DNA from: CAZKNF01 sp964554105
GTDB lineage: Bacteria; Bacteroidota; Rhodothermia; Rhodothermales; VXPQ01
NCBI GenBank assembly: GCA_964554105.1
Contig: CAZKNF010000007.1
Coordinates: 18,759 to 82,758 of the forward strand
Direction of reading: 5' to 3'
Length of the DNA: 64,000 nucleotides
Shown: positions 1 through 9,650 of the stretch, piece after piece
How positions within the stretch are numbered: the first letter of the stretch is position 1
Layout: every line of letters begins with the position of its first letter
Translations under genes and position numbers: made by a program
Notes under the pieces: generated by a model
The model's input: only the letters and a program-made list of their open reading frames with translations
Told to the model about the DNA's origin: nothing
Databases searched by the model: none

Positions 1-3000
1 GCAGCATTGACCGGTTCGCCGTCGTCTCGACTCGAGATCGACGGGGATATTGTGCACGTCGAGGGGAGCGAACGGTCCCACGTCACAGGAGGTGGCCAAG
101 TTGCCACGGGCCCGGAAGGCGTGGTCGACCTATCGGTTCAGCTGCAGCCGCTTTCCCTTCAGATCGCCGGGCAATTTGCACCGCAGCTGGGCCTGCGTGG
201 TCAGGCCGAGGGGAATCTGGATGCTTCGGGGTCTCTCGAAGATCTTCGCATCGATGCAGATCTGGGCTTCGGGGACGGAGGCTCGCTGGAGTTCGTCGGC
301 CAGTTCGATCTGGCGAGCTCTGAGACGGCCTATGACTTCAAAGTGGATCTTGCCGAATTCAATCCGGCCGCCATATCGGAGCGGGTACCTTATTCCTCCT
401 CACTGCAGGGGACGGCACAGGCAGATGGCCGCGGTTTCGATCCTGCCACCATGCGTGCCGAACTGCATGTGGATTTCGAGGGTGTCGAGATCGAAGAGTA
501 TGAAGCCGACGAGGTATTGGTACAGCTGGCAGTTGCTGACGGCATCGCGACTGTGGAGACGACGCGCCTGCAACTCCGCTCCGCGGAAGCGGAGATACAG
601 GGAACCTTCGGGCTGGTTGCCGGCCGTGAGGGAGCGCTCTCATACTCCGTTGCGGCCGACTCCCTGGAGACAATGTCGCCGTGGATTCCGGCGGCGGACA
701 CGGGCGAGGTAATGCTTCGCCCGGCCGTGGTTGAGGAGCAGAACCGGGAAGCGGAACGCATCGCGCGCGCCGCTCAGGTAGAATATCTCGCCACGGGCAG
801 GCTTCCCGATCAGGAGGAGGATCGCACGGCTCCTGCCTTCACGTTCATCTCGCGCGACTCTTTGTCGGGGAGCGTGCAGGCATCGGGCACTATTCGCGGC
901 AACGTCGAAAGCTTCGACGCCGATGGGTACGCTGTGGCTGACGATGTCGTTTTTCGGGGCCATTATCTCGAGAGCGGCGAGATCGACTATGCGCTTAGCG
1001 ATGTAGGCTCCGACACCGTCGACGTTTCTGTAGATGGCTCGTTTGGGTCGATGCTTGTAGAGGGATATGCGTTCGATTCGGCAGCCGTCAAGGCGACGTA
1101 TCACGGGGGACGCTTCGGCTCCGGAGCAGCGGAGATTGCGATCGACCAAGACGAGGCGACTGATCTGCGTATGGACGTCGAGTTTGCGCTGGCTCTGGAA
1201 CGCAACGAGCTCCGCCTTCTGGATATGGCCTTGCAGTTCGATACAGTGGCCTGGAATGCCACGGAACCCGCGACCATTTATTGGGGTGGCGACGGCGTGG
1301 AGGTGGAAGATCTCGACTTGCGAAGTGAAGCTGATGAACACATATACGTGGATGGGGATCTACCGATCGAGGGATCTCTCGACCTCGAGATTGTTGTCGG
1401 CGATGTCGAGATCCGTCATGTGTACAATCTTCTGCAGGAAGATCAGCAAGTGTCGGGGCGGGTGTCGCTGGATGCCGTCGTTCAGGGAACGGCGGATGCT
1501 CCGGAGTTGAGAGGTGACGCGATGCTGGTCGATGCGGCATTTGACAACGAACCTGTTCCTGATGTGCACGCCGTTTTTGAATACCTGAACGAGGAGCTGC
1601 AGGCCACGGCCGACCTCATGCAAGACGGTGTCGAGATTGCTGCGGCGGAGGCACGTATTCCGATGGATCTCACATTCGGAAACGGGGCACCGAGGGTGCT
1701 GGATCGTCCCCTCCGGATCGACATCCAGGCCGATCGACTACCGCTCGACGCCCTGCCGGCATTCACGAATCAGGTCCAAGCGGCCGAAGGGACGATCGCC
1801 CTGGATCTCTCCGTGACAGGTACACCCGGCGACCCGTCGATCGAGGGAAACACATCGCTCGCGCTGGACGCCTTCGAATTTGCGGCACTAGGAATTCGTT
1901 TCGAGCCGATCAGAGGGTATGCCACCGCAGCGGGGGACGTGATTGAGATCGATTCTCTCGTGGCATGGAGCGACGGACCCGTGCGCATGACGGGCGAGGT
2001 GGATGTCGAGTCGCTCACAGCACCGATTTTTAACCTCGAGGTCGAGGCCCGCGATACCTGGGTGATCGATACGGAAGATGCTCGCCTTCAGGTCGATGCC
2101 GATTTAGCTATCGACGGACCGTTCGACGCACTGGAGGTGACCGGTCAAGTACGTACCCTGCAAGGTGTGATTTACGTTCCAGAGTTGTCCGGCTTCGGAC
2201 CGGTGGACGTCGTGGATCTCGAGGATCCTGCGACGTTCGAGCGGGTGGATACACTTCTTGCCATGCAGCGTGAGATCGTGACGGAGCGCTCACCACTGGT
2301 TGAGAATCTTCAGGCTGATGTAGAAGTCGAAATCGACAGGGATGTCTGGCTTCGCTCGACCGAGGCCAATGTTGAGATCTATACGCCTTCGGAAACAGGG
2401 CCGTTGCGTATCGGCTTGACCGGTTTGCAGGAGACGCCCACAATCGAGGGCACGATCAACACGGATCGGGGAGAGTATGAATATCTCAGCCGCCGATTCA
2501 CTCTCACGCGCGGTGCTGTCAATTTCTTGGGAGGTGAAGAAATCGATCCGCTGTTCCAGGTCGCCGCTGAGCATGAAGTTCAGCTGCCGGGACGCGAAGC
2601 ACTGACCATCCGTATCGTCCTGGGCGGTTCAATGCGAGACCCCGAGGTGACGCTTGAAAGTGACGCGCAGCCGCCGATATCGGAGAGCGACCTGTTGAGT
2701 TTTCTCGCATTCGGACGCGAGGCATCCACGTTGATTCAAGGTGGCGGATCGTCCCTTTCCGGTCAGGCCTCAGGTGGTATGGGCCTGGTCGGCAACGTCG
2801 CGGGTCTGGCGTCACAGCAGTTCACCGCCATCGCGCTCGAATCGCTGGTCAGCGGAATCGAGGCGGACGTCGGACGTGAACTCGGACTCGATGTCATTCG
2901 GATCACCCCGGCGCGGCTGCCGCCGGAGGTATTCACGGCCGGATACCTAGACGTACTTCGCGGCACCGAGATCGAAGTAGGAAGTTATCTCGGACCTCGG

Positions 3001-3195
3001 CTGTTTGTCGGGGCGCAGGCGCGTGCGACGCAGGCGTACCCTGGCGTTCGATTCGAATTCCGGACGCGGCGCGATTTCGAGTGGTCGGCATCCTGGCGGC
3101 CGCGATACGTGCCGACCGTCCCGACCCTCCGCGAACCTGAAGCAAATCGTGCGGCAGTGCTGAGCAGCTTCCTGTTTAAAGAATGGCGGTTCTGA
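1..3195 (+). CDS. tamB: TamB-like translocation and assembly module protein (5' partial)
   Basis: The frame is open from the first base, so the true start lies outside the window; about 1,064 codons are visible. The protein is built of long stretches of alternating beta-strand, Asp/Glu/Gly-rich repeats (for example repeated 'DLRIDADLGF'-like and 'LEVTGQV'-like units), as in AsmA/TamB proteins that form a hydrophobic groove bridging inner and outer membranes. The C-terminal 350 residues resemble the TamB (DUF490) domain: a 'GTINTDRGEYEYLSRRFTL' segment, then 'ISESDLLSFLAFGRE', then a glycine/serine-rich linker and a final beta-barrel-like tail. The role is expected to be outer-membrane protein or lipid transport, normally with a TamA/BamA partner, which is not visible here. 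It ends exactly one base before the convergent amidohydrolase gene. Family call is secure; the precise role is inferred. Confidence 0.85.
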   Translation, partial: AALTGSPSSRLEIDGDIVHVEGSERSHVTGGGQVATGPEGVVDLSVQLQPLSLQIAGQFAPQLGLRGQAEGNLDASGSLEDLRIDADLGFGDGGSLEFVGQFDLASSETAYDFKVDLAEFNPAAISERVPYSSSLQGTAQADGRGFDPATMRAELHVDFEGVEIEEYEADEVLVQLAVADGIATVETTRLQLRSAEAEIQGTFGLVAGREGALSYSVAADSLETMSPWIPAADTGEVMLRPAVVEEQNREAERIARAAQVEYLATGRLPDQEEDRTAPAFTFISRDSLSGSVQASGTIRGNVESFDADGYAVADDVVFRGHYLESGEIDYALSDVGSDTVDVSVDGSFGSMLVEGYAFDSAAVKATYHGGRFGSGAAEIAIDQDEATDLRMDVEFALALERNELRLLDMALQFDTVAWNATEPATIYWGGDGVEVEDLDLRSEADEHIYVDGDLPIEGSLDLEIVVGDVEIRHVYNLLQEDQQVSGRVSLDAVVQGTADAPELRGDAMLVDAAFDNEPVPDVHAVFEYLNEELQATADLMQDGVEIAAAEARIPMDLTFGNGAPRVLDRPLRIDIQADRLPLDALPAFTNQVQAAEGTIALDLSVTGTPGDPSIEGNTSLALDAFEFAALGIRFEPIRGYATAAGDVIEIDSLVAWSDGPVRMTGEVDVESLTAPIFNLEVEARDTWVIDTEDARLQVDADLAIDGPFDALEVTGQVRTLQGVIYVPELSGFGPVDVVDLEDPATFERVDTLLAMQREIVTERSPLVENLQADVEVEIDRDVWLRSTEANVEIYTPSETGPLRIGLTGLQETPTIEGTINTDRGEYEYLSRRFTLTRGAVNFLGGEEIDPLFQVAAEHEVQLPGREALTIRIVLGGSMRDPEVTLESDAQPPISESDLLSFLAFGREASTLIQGGGSSLSGQASGGMGLVGNVAGLASQQFTAIALESLVSGIEADVGRELGLDVIRITPARLPPEVFTAGYLDVLRGTEIEVGSYLGPRLFVGAQARATQAYPGVRFEFRTRRDFEWSASWRPRYVPTVPTLREPEANRAAVLSSFLFKEWRF

Positions 3196-4869
3196 TCATC
3201 GTTTCCATCCGGGCCCGTGCACGACCGTCCCGGGCGTTGCTCCCGTATGTTCGCCATCCTTAATGACCGGCGTGCCGTTCACTAGCACGTGAACGACGCC
3301 GGTGGCGTACTGATGAGGTTCTTCAAACGTAGCATGATCCTGCACTCGATCGGGATCGAATACGACGACATCCGCGAAGTAACCTGGGGCGAGGCGGCCA
3401 CGCCGATCGATCTTCAGATTCGAAGCCGGCAGTGACGTCAACCGGCGAATCGCTTCTTCGAGTGAGATGAGCTGCTCTTCCCGGACATACTTCCGAAGCA
3501 GCCGGGCAAAATTCCCATAAGCACGTGGATGTGTATTGTTCTTGAGGAAGACCCCTTCAGCCGACATCGATCCGCCGTCAGAACCGAAGCTCACCCACGG
3601 CAGCCGGATCTGCTTTCGCAGGTTCTCCTCTGACATCATGAAATATACGACACCAACGCGGCTGTCGTCCTCCACGATAAGATCCAGCAATACATCGGCC
3701 GGCGCCATTCCCCTGAGCTCCGCCGCCTCAGCAAGTGTCTTTCCGATCAGCGGCTTCAATCGATCGCTCCTGAAACTGACCAGGAGCGTCTTGTCTGCGG
3801 GGCGCATGTCCAGTTCCGCTCGAATCTTGGACCTCGTTGCGGGATCGTTGAGCCGCTCTACGAGTGCTTCGTGTCCTCCTTCCTGAGCCCAGGACGGGAT
3901 GGCTACGGTGAGTCCCGTCGAGCTGGCCGGATACGTATACATATCCGCTGTGATCTCAATTCCATTGGCACGGGCCTGCTCGACGACCGTGATCACGCTG
4001 TCCATCTTGTGCCAGTTGTCTCGGCCACTGGCTTTCAGATGATAAATCTCTGCACGAATTCCGGCGCGACGTGCGATCTGCAGTACTTCCTCCACCGCCT
4101 CGAGCAGCCGCCCGCCCTCGCTGCGCATGTGGGATATGTATAGACCATCGTACTCGGCCGCGACCTTGGCAAGTTCGATCAGCTCTTCCGTCGTCGAAAA
4201 GCTGGCCGGGACATAGATGAGCGACGTACCGAGGCCGAGCGCTCCCTCCTCCATGGCTTGCCGCACCAGAGCACGCATTCGATCCAGCTCCGCCGACGTT
4301 GGGGCCCTGTCTTCATATCCGAGCTCGTGGATGCGAACCGTCGTCGCCCCTACGAATGAAGCGACGTTAGTCGACACGCCGCGGCCAACCAGGTCGTCGA
4401 GATACTCGCCCAGCGTCGTCCAGGTGACGTCATATCGGATGTCACTCTGGCTTTCTCGAAGGTCCTTCTTCATCGAATTATTCAGAGGACCCATCGATGT
4501 ACCTTCTCCGAATATCTCGAGCGTCACGCCCTGACGGACATCGCTCTGAGACCTTCCATCCTCGATGAGCGAAGTATTTGCCCAACTCAGCATGTTTATG
4601 AATCCGGGGACGACGGCCATACCGCGGGCATCGATTTCCGATCGCGCGCCGACATTTTCGAGACGGCCGATGGCTGCGATCGTGTCTGCGTTTACAGCTA
4701 CGTCCGCCTCTATCGGCGGTGACCCGCTGCCGTCGTAAACGGTCCCGTTTCGAATGATGACGTCGAACGTAGGGTTGGATGTGTCGGATATGCCCTGGTC
4801 TCCGGAGACTCTGCATGCCGAGAGCAACAGACAAAATACGACCAGGAGACGGGTAAGTAGAGAAGTCAT
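3196..4869 (-). CDS. D-aminoacylase-like amidohydrolase lipoprotein
   Basis: A 557-residue protein of the N-acyl-D-amino-acid deacylase branch of the amidohydrolase superfamily. The start at 4869 is chosen because it begins directly with a lipoprotein signal peptide ending in the lipobox LLSAC (Cys19); an upstream in-frame ATG at 4908 would bury it. The composite beta-sandwich start ('VIIRNGTVYDGSGSPP'), the 'ISHMRSEG' and 'YHLKASG' histidine motifs and 'FGSDGG' aspartate motif are present. The usual HxH after 'PGFID' is replaced by NMLSWAN (residues 92-98), and the bridging-cysteine region reads GEGTS instead of GNCG. So the metal centre must differ from the classical enzyme. It is probably exported and acts on N-acyl amino acids or peptides; the substrate is unknown. 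Confidence 0.85.
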   Translation of the reverse strand: MTSLLTRLLVVFCLLLSACRVSGDQGISDTSNPTFDVIIRNGTVYDGSGSPPIEADVAVNADTIAAIGRLENVGARSEIDARGMAVVPGFINMLSWANTSLIEDGRSQSDVRQGVTLEIFGEGTSMGPLNNSMKKDLRESQSDIRYDVTWTTLGEYLDDLVGRGVSTNVASFVGATTVRIHELGYEDRAPTSAELDRMRALVRQAMEEGALGLGTSLIYVPASFSTTEELIELAKVAAEYDGLYISHMRSEGGRLLEAVEEVLQIARRAGIRAEIYHLKASGRDNWHKMDSVITVVEQARANGIEITADMYTYPASSTGLTVAIPSWAQEGGHEALVERLNDPATRSKIRAELDMRPADKTLLVSFRSDRLKPLIGKTLAEAAELRGMAPADVLLDLIVEDDSRVGVVYFMMSEENLRKQIRLPWVSFGSDGGSMSAEGVFLKNNTHPRAYGNFARLLRKYVREEQLISLEEAIRRLTSLPASNLKIDRRGRLAPGYFADVVVFDPDRVQDHATFEEPHQYATGVVHVLVNGTPVIKDGEHTGATPGTVVHGPGWKR

Positions 4870-4917
4870 GACGTAGTGTAATTTATCCTGCGGCGCTATG
4901 CCGTGCATGCGCAGGCC

Positions 4918-5625
4918 TCAAGACCTGAACATCTGCGGGTTGCGTTCTATGAATCTTCGAATCCAATCGCTGATGAACGATCGCCGTTCGCTCTCAAGAT
5001 ACCACCATCCGAGTACACTGATGCATAGGGCGCCGAGTGCGTCCACCACCAGGTCCCACATCGTGTCCGACAGCCCGGACGGATCATCGATGGTTGGCTT
5101 TTGCATCGTCGTTCCGAACATACGGTCGATCCCAAACTCAAAAATCTCCCAGACGGTGCCGACGGCCAGGGCGAAAACGAATGCGAACAGCGCCACGAAC
5201 CGGGGACGCATGTGGATGTCCGCCTCCTCATTCTCGTTGAGCACGTAGACTAGAAGGAAACCGAGAAGACCCAGCAGCAGACCGGAGCTAACGTGAAGTG
5301 CGATGTCCCACCACCAGAATCGCTGATAATAGCTTCGGATCTCGCCGAGAAAAAGCGATGCGAAGACAAACGCGATGGCGAGAATGTGCAGCTCGGGTGG
5401 GATGTCGACGGTACCCAGCCGACGGAGACGCATCGGGAGAAGGGTGACGGTTATGATCGTGAGGATCAGAAAGACGTTGAGCCACTGGTTGTTGAGGATG
5501 ACGAAGACGAGCTCCACAGCGAGGACTGCCTGAAGAACAATCACCGTTCCTTTGTGGATGCGAGCCACTATGCCCGTTTCGCCAGGTCGTGGTGATTCCT
5601 GATACTCACTCATATGCAGAGACAA
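4918..5625 (-). CDS. Multi-pass membrane protein, DUF2238/YjdF-like
   Basis: A 235-residue integral membrane protein with about six hydrophobic segments (roughly residues 28-48, 49-68, 77-95, 103-130, 143-162 and 191-210). The paired motifs 'WWWDIALHVSSGLLLG' and 'VWEIFEFGIDRMFG', with conserved His, Trp, Glu and Asp near the membrane, resemble the DUF2238 family. No function is established for that family. It is followed at 48 bases by the amidohydrolase gene on the same strand and preceded by the lipoprotein gene at 27 bases, so the three could be co-transcribed. A second ATG at codon 5 (MSEYQ) is an equally good start. Confidence 0.65.
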   Translation of the reverse strand: MSLHMSEYQESPRPGETGIVARIHKGTVIVLQAVLAVELVFVILNNQWLNVFLILTIITVTLLPMRLRRLGTVDIPPELHILAIAFVFASLFLGEIRSYYQRFWWWDIALHVSSGLLLGLLGFLLVYVLNENEEADIHMRPRFVALFAFVFALAVGTVWEIFEFGIDRMFGTTMQKPTIDDPSGLSDTMWDLVVDALGALCISVLGWWYLESERRSFISDWIRRFIERNPQMFRS

Positions 5626-5652
5626 CGAATGATGTCAAACTGAGATGCCGTG

Positions 5653-6489
5653 CTACTGCGCTTCGAGCGAAAGTCTGACGCCGCTCCAGGTGCCGTCCCG
5701 AGCAGAGTATTCGCCGACGTGGAGTACGATTGGACCGGATGGGCCATTGTCGATCGTAATTGAATAATATCCCCACGCATCAACCCACGACGTCGCTGTG
5801 GTGAACGTTTCGAGGATCTCCTCGCCCTCGCGTTCGATCCGCGCGACCACGTTCGCTTCGAAGGTTCGCGCATATCCTGTAATGTCGAAAGGATACGTTA
5901 CCTCTTCCGTACGAGGTTCAAGTACGACGATATGGTTCTCAGCGGCCGCCGGCGGAGGAATCGGTGGTCCGCCGGGGCGAAGATCTACAAAAACGCGTCC
6001 TGGTTCCTCGATTACGGCAATATGCACCTCCGCTTCCTCGGCGAGATGGAGATCCACGTAGAGCCATCGCCCTTCTTCCGACCGGACAACGTAAGCCGCG
6101 TCGACAAGTCCATCGAAATCGGCGTCAGTTGCGCCGGTGTCGACCCTCTCTACGGACGGAAGGTTGATGCGCACTACTCCGAGATCGCGGCGCACCTCAG
6201 CGGTGATTTCTCCGACGCCGAAAGCCGGATTACCGTCTTCTGTGATGAAATCGATAACGAAGCGTTCGCACCCATCGTGCTCTTCCCAGCGCAAAGCGCT
6301 GATCGTATGAGCATCACCGGTTTGGCTGGATTCTACCGGATACATGCCATCCTCTATGAACGGCTCCCCCTGCAGGCATACGGCCAGTGGGTCAGAGCCC
6401 GGTGATTCTTCCACGTCACCCGAACAGCCCAAGACAAGGAGCGACGTGACGAGAGTTGTCAGGAGCAGAGAATGTCTATGCTTCTTCAT
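5653..6489 (-). CDS. Lipoprotein with AMIN-like and Gmad2 domains
   Basis: A 278-residue lipoprotein: the start at 6489 gives a basic N-terminus (MKKHRHS), a hydrophobic core and lipobox LVLGC (Cys22). The open frame extends upstream to 6795, but that part has no signal peptide and overlaps the next gene's 3' end, so it is excluded. After the signal come an AMIN-like beta domain (about residues 45-180, with 'RVFVDLRPGG') and a C-terminal Ig-like domain of the Gmad2 type (about 190-278: 'PFDITGYARTFEANVVARI', then 'GTWSGVRL'). Both domain types occur in cell-envelope or spore-germination proteins and are thought to bind envelope polymers. The role here is unknown. Confidence 0.7.
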   Translation of the reverse strand: MKKHRHSLLLTTLVTSLLVLGCSGDVEESPGSDPLAVCLQGEPFIEDGMYPVESSQTGDAHTISALRWEEHDGCERFVIDFITEDGNPAFGVGEITAEVRRDLGVVRINLPSVERVDTGATDADFDGLVDAAYVVRSEEGRWLYVDLHLAEEAEVHIAVIEEPGRVFVDLRPGGPPIPPPAAAENHIVVLEPRTEEVTYPFDITGYARTFEANVVARIEREGEEILETFTTATSWVDAWGYYSITIDNGPSGPIVLHVGEYSARDGTWSGVRLSLEAQ

Positions 6490-6583
6490 TCGGCGGATTT
6501 GAATTGCTGATGAGCTGGTTGGGTATTCGCTGCAGTCAAATGAAGACCACGATGCTGCATCGCTCTCCGCCCGCTGCCCGACC

Positions 6584-7114
6584 TTACCGCCTCTGATAAA
6601 ATCCAACGAAGGCTTTGGTCCAATTGCGTCCGCCATCGGATGAGTTAATCCACTCCTGCCGCACTTCTCCCGACTCCAGTTGACTCCAGGTAATACGGTC
6701 GATGAGTTCTCCCTGTGGCGTTTGTCGTCTTCCTTCAAGCACCATCGCCCCATCTTGAATACTTCCCGACAGATGCAATATGAGTCCACCTCCACCGACC
6801 CAGTGCTGATGCCACCTGCCGTCCCGCTCGTCGAAAAAATTGAGGCTCACTCCCGTGTTGCCGGATTCGCCTGTCCAGTGCTCCTGGATGGCACAACCGT
6901 TTGCTGCTTCAGTGATTTGACTGGTTCCCGTTGTTGCGCCTGAAGAATCCGTCACAACCCAGTTTCCAATCCAGAAGTCGAACTGCCGGTACTCTTCGGA
7001 CGAACACGGGCTGATGAGCGACGTTCGGCCGGTCTCGACTTCTGAACGGAGACCTTCTCCCAGAAGCAGAGCAGGAAGTAGTAGGGCGCAAGCAAATACG
7101 TTGCGATGATTCAT
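6584..7114 (-). CDS. Exported DUF1579-like protein
   Basis: A 176-residue protein with a cleavable signal peptide (residues 1-25, MNHRNVFACALLLPALLLG). Start 7114 is preferred over 7156 because an AGGTGAT ribosome site lies just upstream and the signal peptide begins there. The mature part starts with 'YRQFDFWIGNWVV' and continues with 'IQEHWTGESGNTGVSLNFFD', the signature layout of small lipocalin-like beta-barrel proteins annotated as DUF1579 or similar. The function of that family is unknown. It lies 94 bases upstream of the AMIN/Gmad2 lipoprotein on the same strand. Confidence 0.7.
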   Translation of the reverse strand: MNHRNVFACALLLPALLLGEGLRSEVETGRTSLISPCSSEEYRQFDFWIGNWVVTDSSGATTGTSQITEAANGCAIQEHWTGESGNTGVSLNFFDERDGRWHQHWVGGGGLILHLSGSIQDGAMVLEGRRQTPQGELIDRITWSQLESGEVRQEWINSSDGGRNWTKAFVGFYQRR

Positions 7115-7179
7115 GTTATCACCTGCCGGGCTCGGCATTGTGTTGCTATCGTGCATTCAGCATACTCGTGCTGACGGAT

Positions 7180-8640
7180 TTAGGCATCGGTTCCGATATC
7201 CACTGCGATCGTGCGCCATTTCCCCTGATTGAACCGCAGGACGCTCAACACGCATCGTGTCACATGACCGAACAAAATTGCGAGCCAGATATCGATCGGA
7301 TCGAGTATGAACATCTGCTGGATCACGAAGCACATGCCGAGGGGCACGATAAGTTGCGAGACAATCGATATGTAGAGCGGGCTCTTCGTGTCGCCAGTTC
7401 CCTGGAGGCCGCCAGTGTAAGTTAGTGCGACTGCGATGAACAGACCGGATAGGCTGAGGATGCGCAGGAGTTCGACGCCAAGTTCGACGACGACGGGCTC
7501 GGTCATACCGAACGCGGCGAGTAGCTGTTGGGGGATAAACAGGAAGAGCGCTCCGACTAGCACAGCAGTGGCAAGTCCGATGCGGGCGGCTACCTGTACG
7601 GCCTTTGCGGATCGATCCGCGTCACCGGCGCCGAGATTCTGGCCCGCCACGGTAGCAGCTGCACCCATCAGCCCGACGGACGTCCATGTAATAAGTGAGA
7701 ATAGCTGCGTATACGAGACGGCATACGCCGCCTGAGCGGCGGCACTCTGAGCCAGCGACCCTACGAATGCGAGCAGGAAGACGCCACCTACATTCATCGC
7801 GATACCCTGAATGCCTGTAGGCAGTCCGAATTTGAACAGTGCTCGAATGATGCCCCAGTCCAATCCAAGAGAACCGCCGCGGGGAAATCCGACCACCCAT
7901 CCGCCGTGCCAGAGCTTCTTCAGCGAATAGAGTGAGACCGCACCGCCCGAAATTACCGTACCCATCGCAGCGCCCGTCGTACCAAAGGCGGGAATGGGAC
8001 CGAAGCCACCGATGAGGACGATGTTCAGCACGAGATTGAGACCCGTCAGGGCGATTCCGAGGCGCAGCGGAGTCTGCGCATCTCCGGCCGATCGAAGTGC
8101 GCCGCCGAGCATAAAGAAGATGAGCGTACCGCTGCTGAACAGAAACATGATACGCAGGTAGGGCAGGGCCTCTGACTGGACCTCGGGTGCGGCATTCACG
8201 AGATCGAGAAGCCATGGCGAGAGCACGTATCCGAGCGGTGCCAGGATTCCGAGTGAGAGTCCTATCGCAGTCAGGAACGCCTGATAAACGGTGCGGTCCA
8301 CCTTTTCTGCATCGCCTGCGCCCGCAAAACGTGCCACAAGGACGCTCATTCCGGTGAACAGCGACGTGATGAAAACGACGACGACAAGAAAGATCTGCCA
8401 GCTCACTCCAATGGCCGCGTTGCCGGTGAATCCGACGTAATGCCCGACCATGGCATGGTCGACAAGTCCCTGGAGACCTCCGATCACGTTCTGAAGCATG
8501 GTAGGCCATGCAATTTTCCACACCGCGGGCAGAAGCGGGCCATCTATAATCGAGCGATCGTACCGCCGCTTTTCGGAGTCGGGCGGGACGAGATCTTCGG
8601 CGCCTGCTGCGGCAGGAACTGTCGTGGTGTCGTCGGTCAT
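7180..8640 (-). CDS. MATE family efflux transporter
   Basis: A 486-residue protein with the twelve hydrophobic helices and internal two-fold repeat of multidrug and toxin extrusion transporters. Recognisable segments are 'IAWPTMLQNVIGGLQGLVDH' near residue 50, with the repeat partner around residue 290 ('GLPTGIQGIAMNVGG'), and 'VGLMGAAATVAGQNLGAGD', which matches the conserved 'GQNLGA' loop. MATE proteins export cationic drugs, metabolites or lipid-linked compounds using Na+ or H+ gradients; the substrate here cannot be read from sequence. It stands alone, with a 204-base non-coding stretch upstream in which no clear promoter was recognised. Confidence 0.92.
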   Translation of the reverse strand: MTDDTTTVPAAAGAEDLVPPDSEKRRYDRSIIDGPLLPAVWKIAWPTMLQNVIGGLQGLVDHAMVGHYVGFTGNAAIGVSWQIFLVVVVFITSLFTGMSVLVARFAGAGDAEKVDRTVYQAFLTAIGLSLGILAPLGYVLSPWLLDLVNAAPEVQSEALPYLRIMFLFSSGTLIFFMLGGALRSAGDAQTPLRLGIALTGLNLVLNIVLIGGFGPIPAFGTTGAAMGTVISGGAVSLYSLKKLWHGGWVVGFPRGGSLGLDWGIIRALFKFGLPTGIQGIAMNVGGVFLLAFVGSLAQSAAAQAAYAVSYTQLFSLITWTSVGLMGAAATVAGQNLGAGDADRSAKAVQVAARIGLATAVLVGALFLFIPQQLLAAFGMTEPVVVELGVELLRILSLSGLFIAVALTYTGGLQGTGDTKSPLYISIVSQLIVPLGMCFVIQQMFILDPIDIWLAILFGHVTRCVLSVLRFNQGKWRTIAVDIGTDA

Positions 8641-8844
8641 CCAGTCTCAGGTGCGGCGATCAATAGGAAGGCGCTGTCACGAGTTGGTAGATAGTCGACT
8701 TGTGATGCGTAATATCGACAAGTTCGGCGGAAATGGCATTTCAGTGCGATACCGATGAGGCGATCGACTATGAGGCACGCAGCGTCAGCCAGGTTGTTCG
8801 CCGCCGAGCGCGATCAATTCCATCCACGGACGCGAGGCGCCGAG

Positions 8845-9534
8845 CTAGTCACCGATCGGTAAGCTCTCGCATGCCACGCCGTCGCTGTTTGCATCGAGTC
8901 CGTGGGGGTCGCGATCGGGACCGCCGGCTTCCTCGTAGAATGTCTGCGCTTCGGCCTGATCACCGAAATCCGAACAATTCATGTCACCCCTCCGGAGATC
9001 CGAGAACGCATCCTCATGATCCGTATCCGGATCCCAAAGTCCAATTCCCTTCATCCGAGCGGACCGCTGGAGCCGTGTGTACTCGTCCTGATGCTCAAAC
9101 GGATAGCGCGTATAAGCATACGCAAATCCATCGGCGACGAGCTGTTCATTCACGCAGTACGCACGCCGCCCGCTATCGTCGAGCACCCACACGTAGGCCA
9201 GCGTTCGGTGATATCGATCCTGGTGACCGATGGCGGCATTGGCCTGGTCGAACTCCAGCTCGACGACCTTCTCCGAAGTGAGGCGTCCGGCATGGCCGCT
9301 TGCCTGTTTACCGAGATCCTGGATGACGTCTCTATCGTGCCCCGAACGCGAGACGTCCAGATTGAGTTTTCGCGAGGTACGAACCTCCGGGGTGTCGATG
9401 CCAATGAGCCGAACCATCCTGCCGTCACTGAGCTCGAACGTGTCGCCGTCTACTATGCGCGCCACCGTAAGCGGCTGTGCAAATGAGCACATCGCAAGCG
9501 GCAACAGCAGGGCGATTACGATGATGCTCCTCAT
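8845..9534 (-). CDS. Secreted thermonuclease-family nuclease with Excalibur domain
   Basis: A 229-residue protein with an N-terminal signal peptide (about residues 1-20). The staphylococcal-nuclease fold follows: 'VDGDTFELSDGRMVRL' then IDTPE with Arg42, Asp47 and Glu50, and 'YHRTLAYVWV' with Arg110, matching the catalytic Arg/Glu/Arg set and calcium-binding Asp of the family. A C-terminal Excalibur motif (DANSDGVACE, residues about 211-220) is a calcium-binding extension often found behind secreted nucleases. It probably degrades extracellular DNA or RNA in the periplasm or outside the cell. No operon partner is evident. Confidence 0.9.
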   Translation of the reverse strand: MRSIIVIALLLPLAMCSFAQPLTVARIVDGDTFELSDGRMVRLIGIDTPEVRTSRKLNLDVSRSGHDRDVIQDLGKQASGHAGRLTSEKVVELEFDQANAAIGHQDRYHRTLAYVWVLDDSGRRAYCVNEQLVADGFAYAYTRYPFEHQDEYTRLQRSARMKGIGLWDPDTDHEDAFSDLRRGDMNCSDFGDQAEAQTFYEEAGGPDRDPHGLDANSDGVACESLPIGD

Positions 9535-9650
9535 GAATACAGCCTCTTCCGGTGCAACTGTCCTGCGTGGAATATCGACATCCAGGAACAGCAGTTAAGG
9601 GGCCCCTTTCGCATACGAGCCTTGATGCGGCTACCTTGCCGCAGCAGGTG

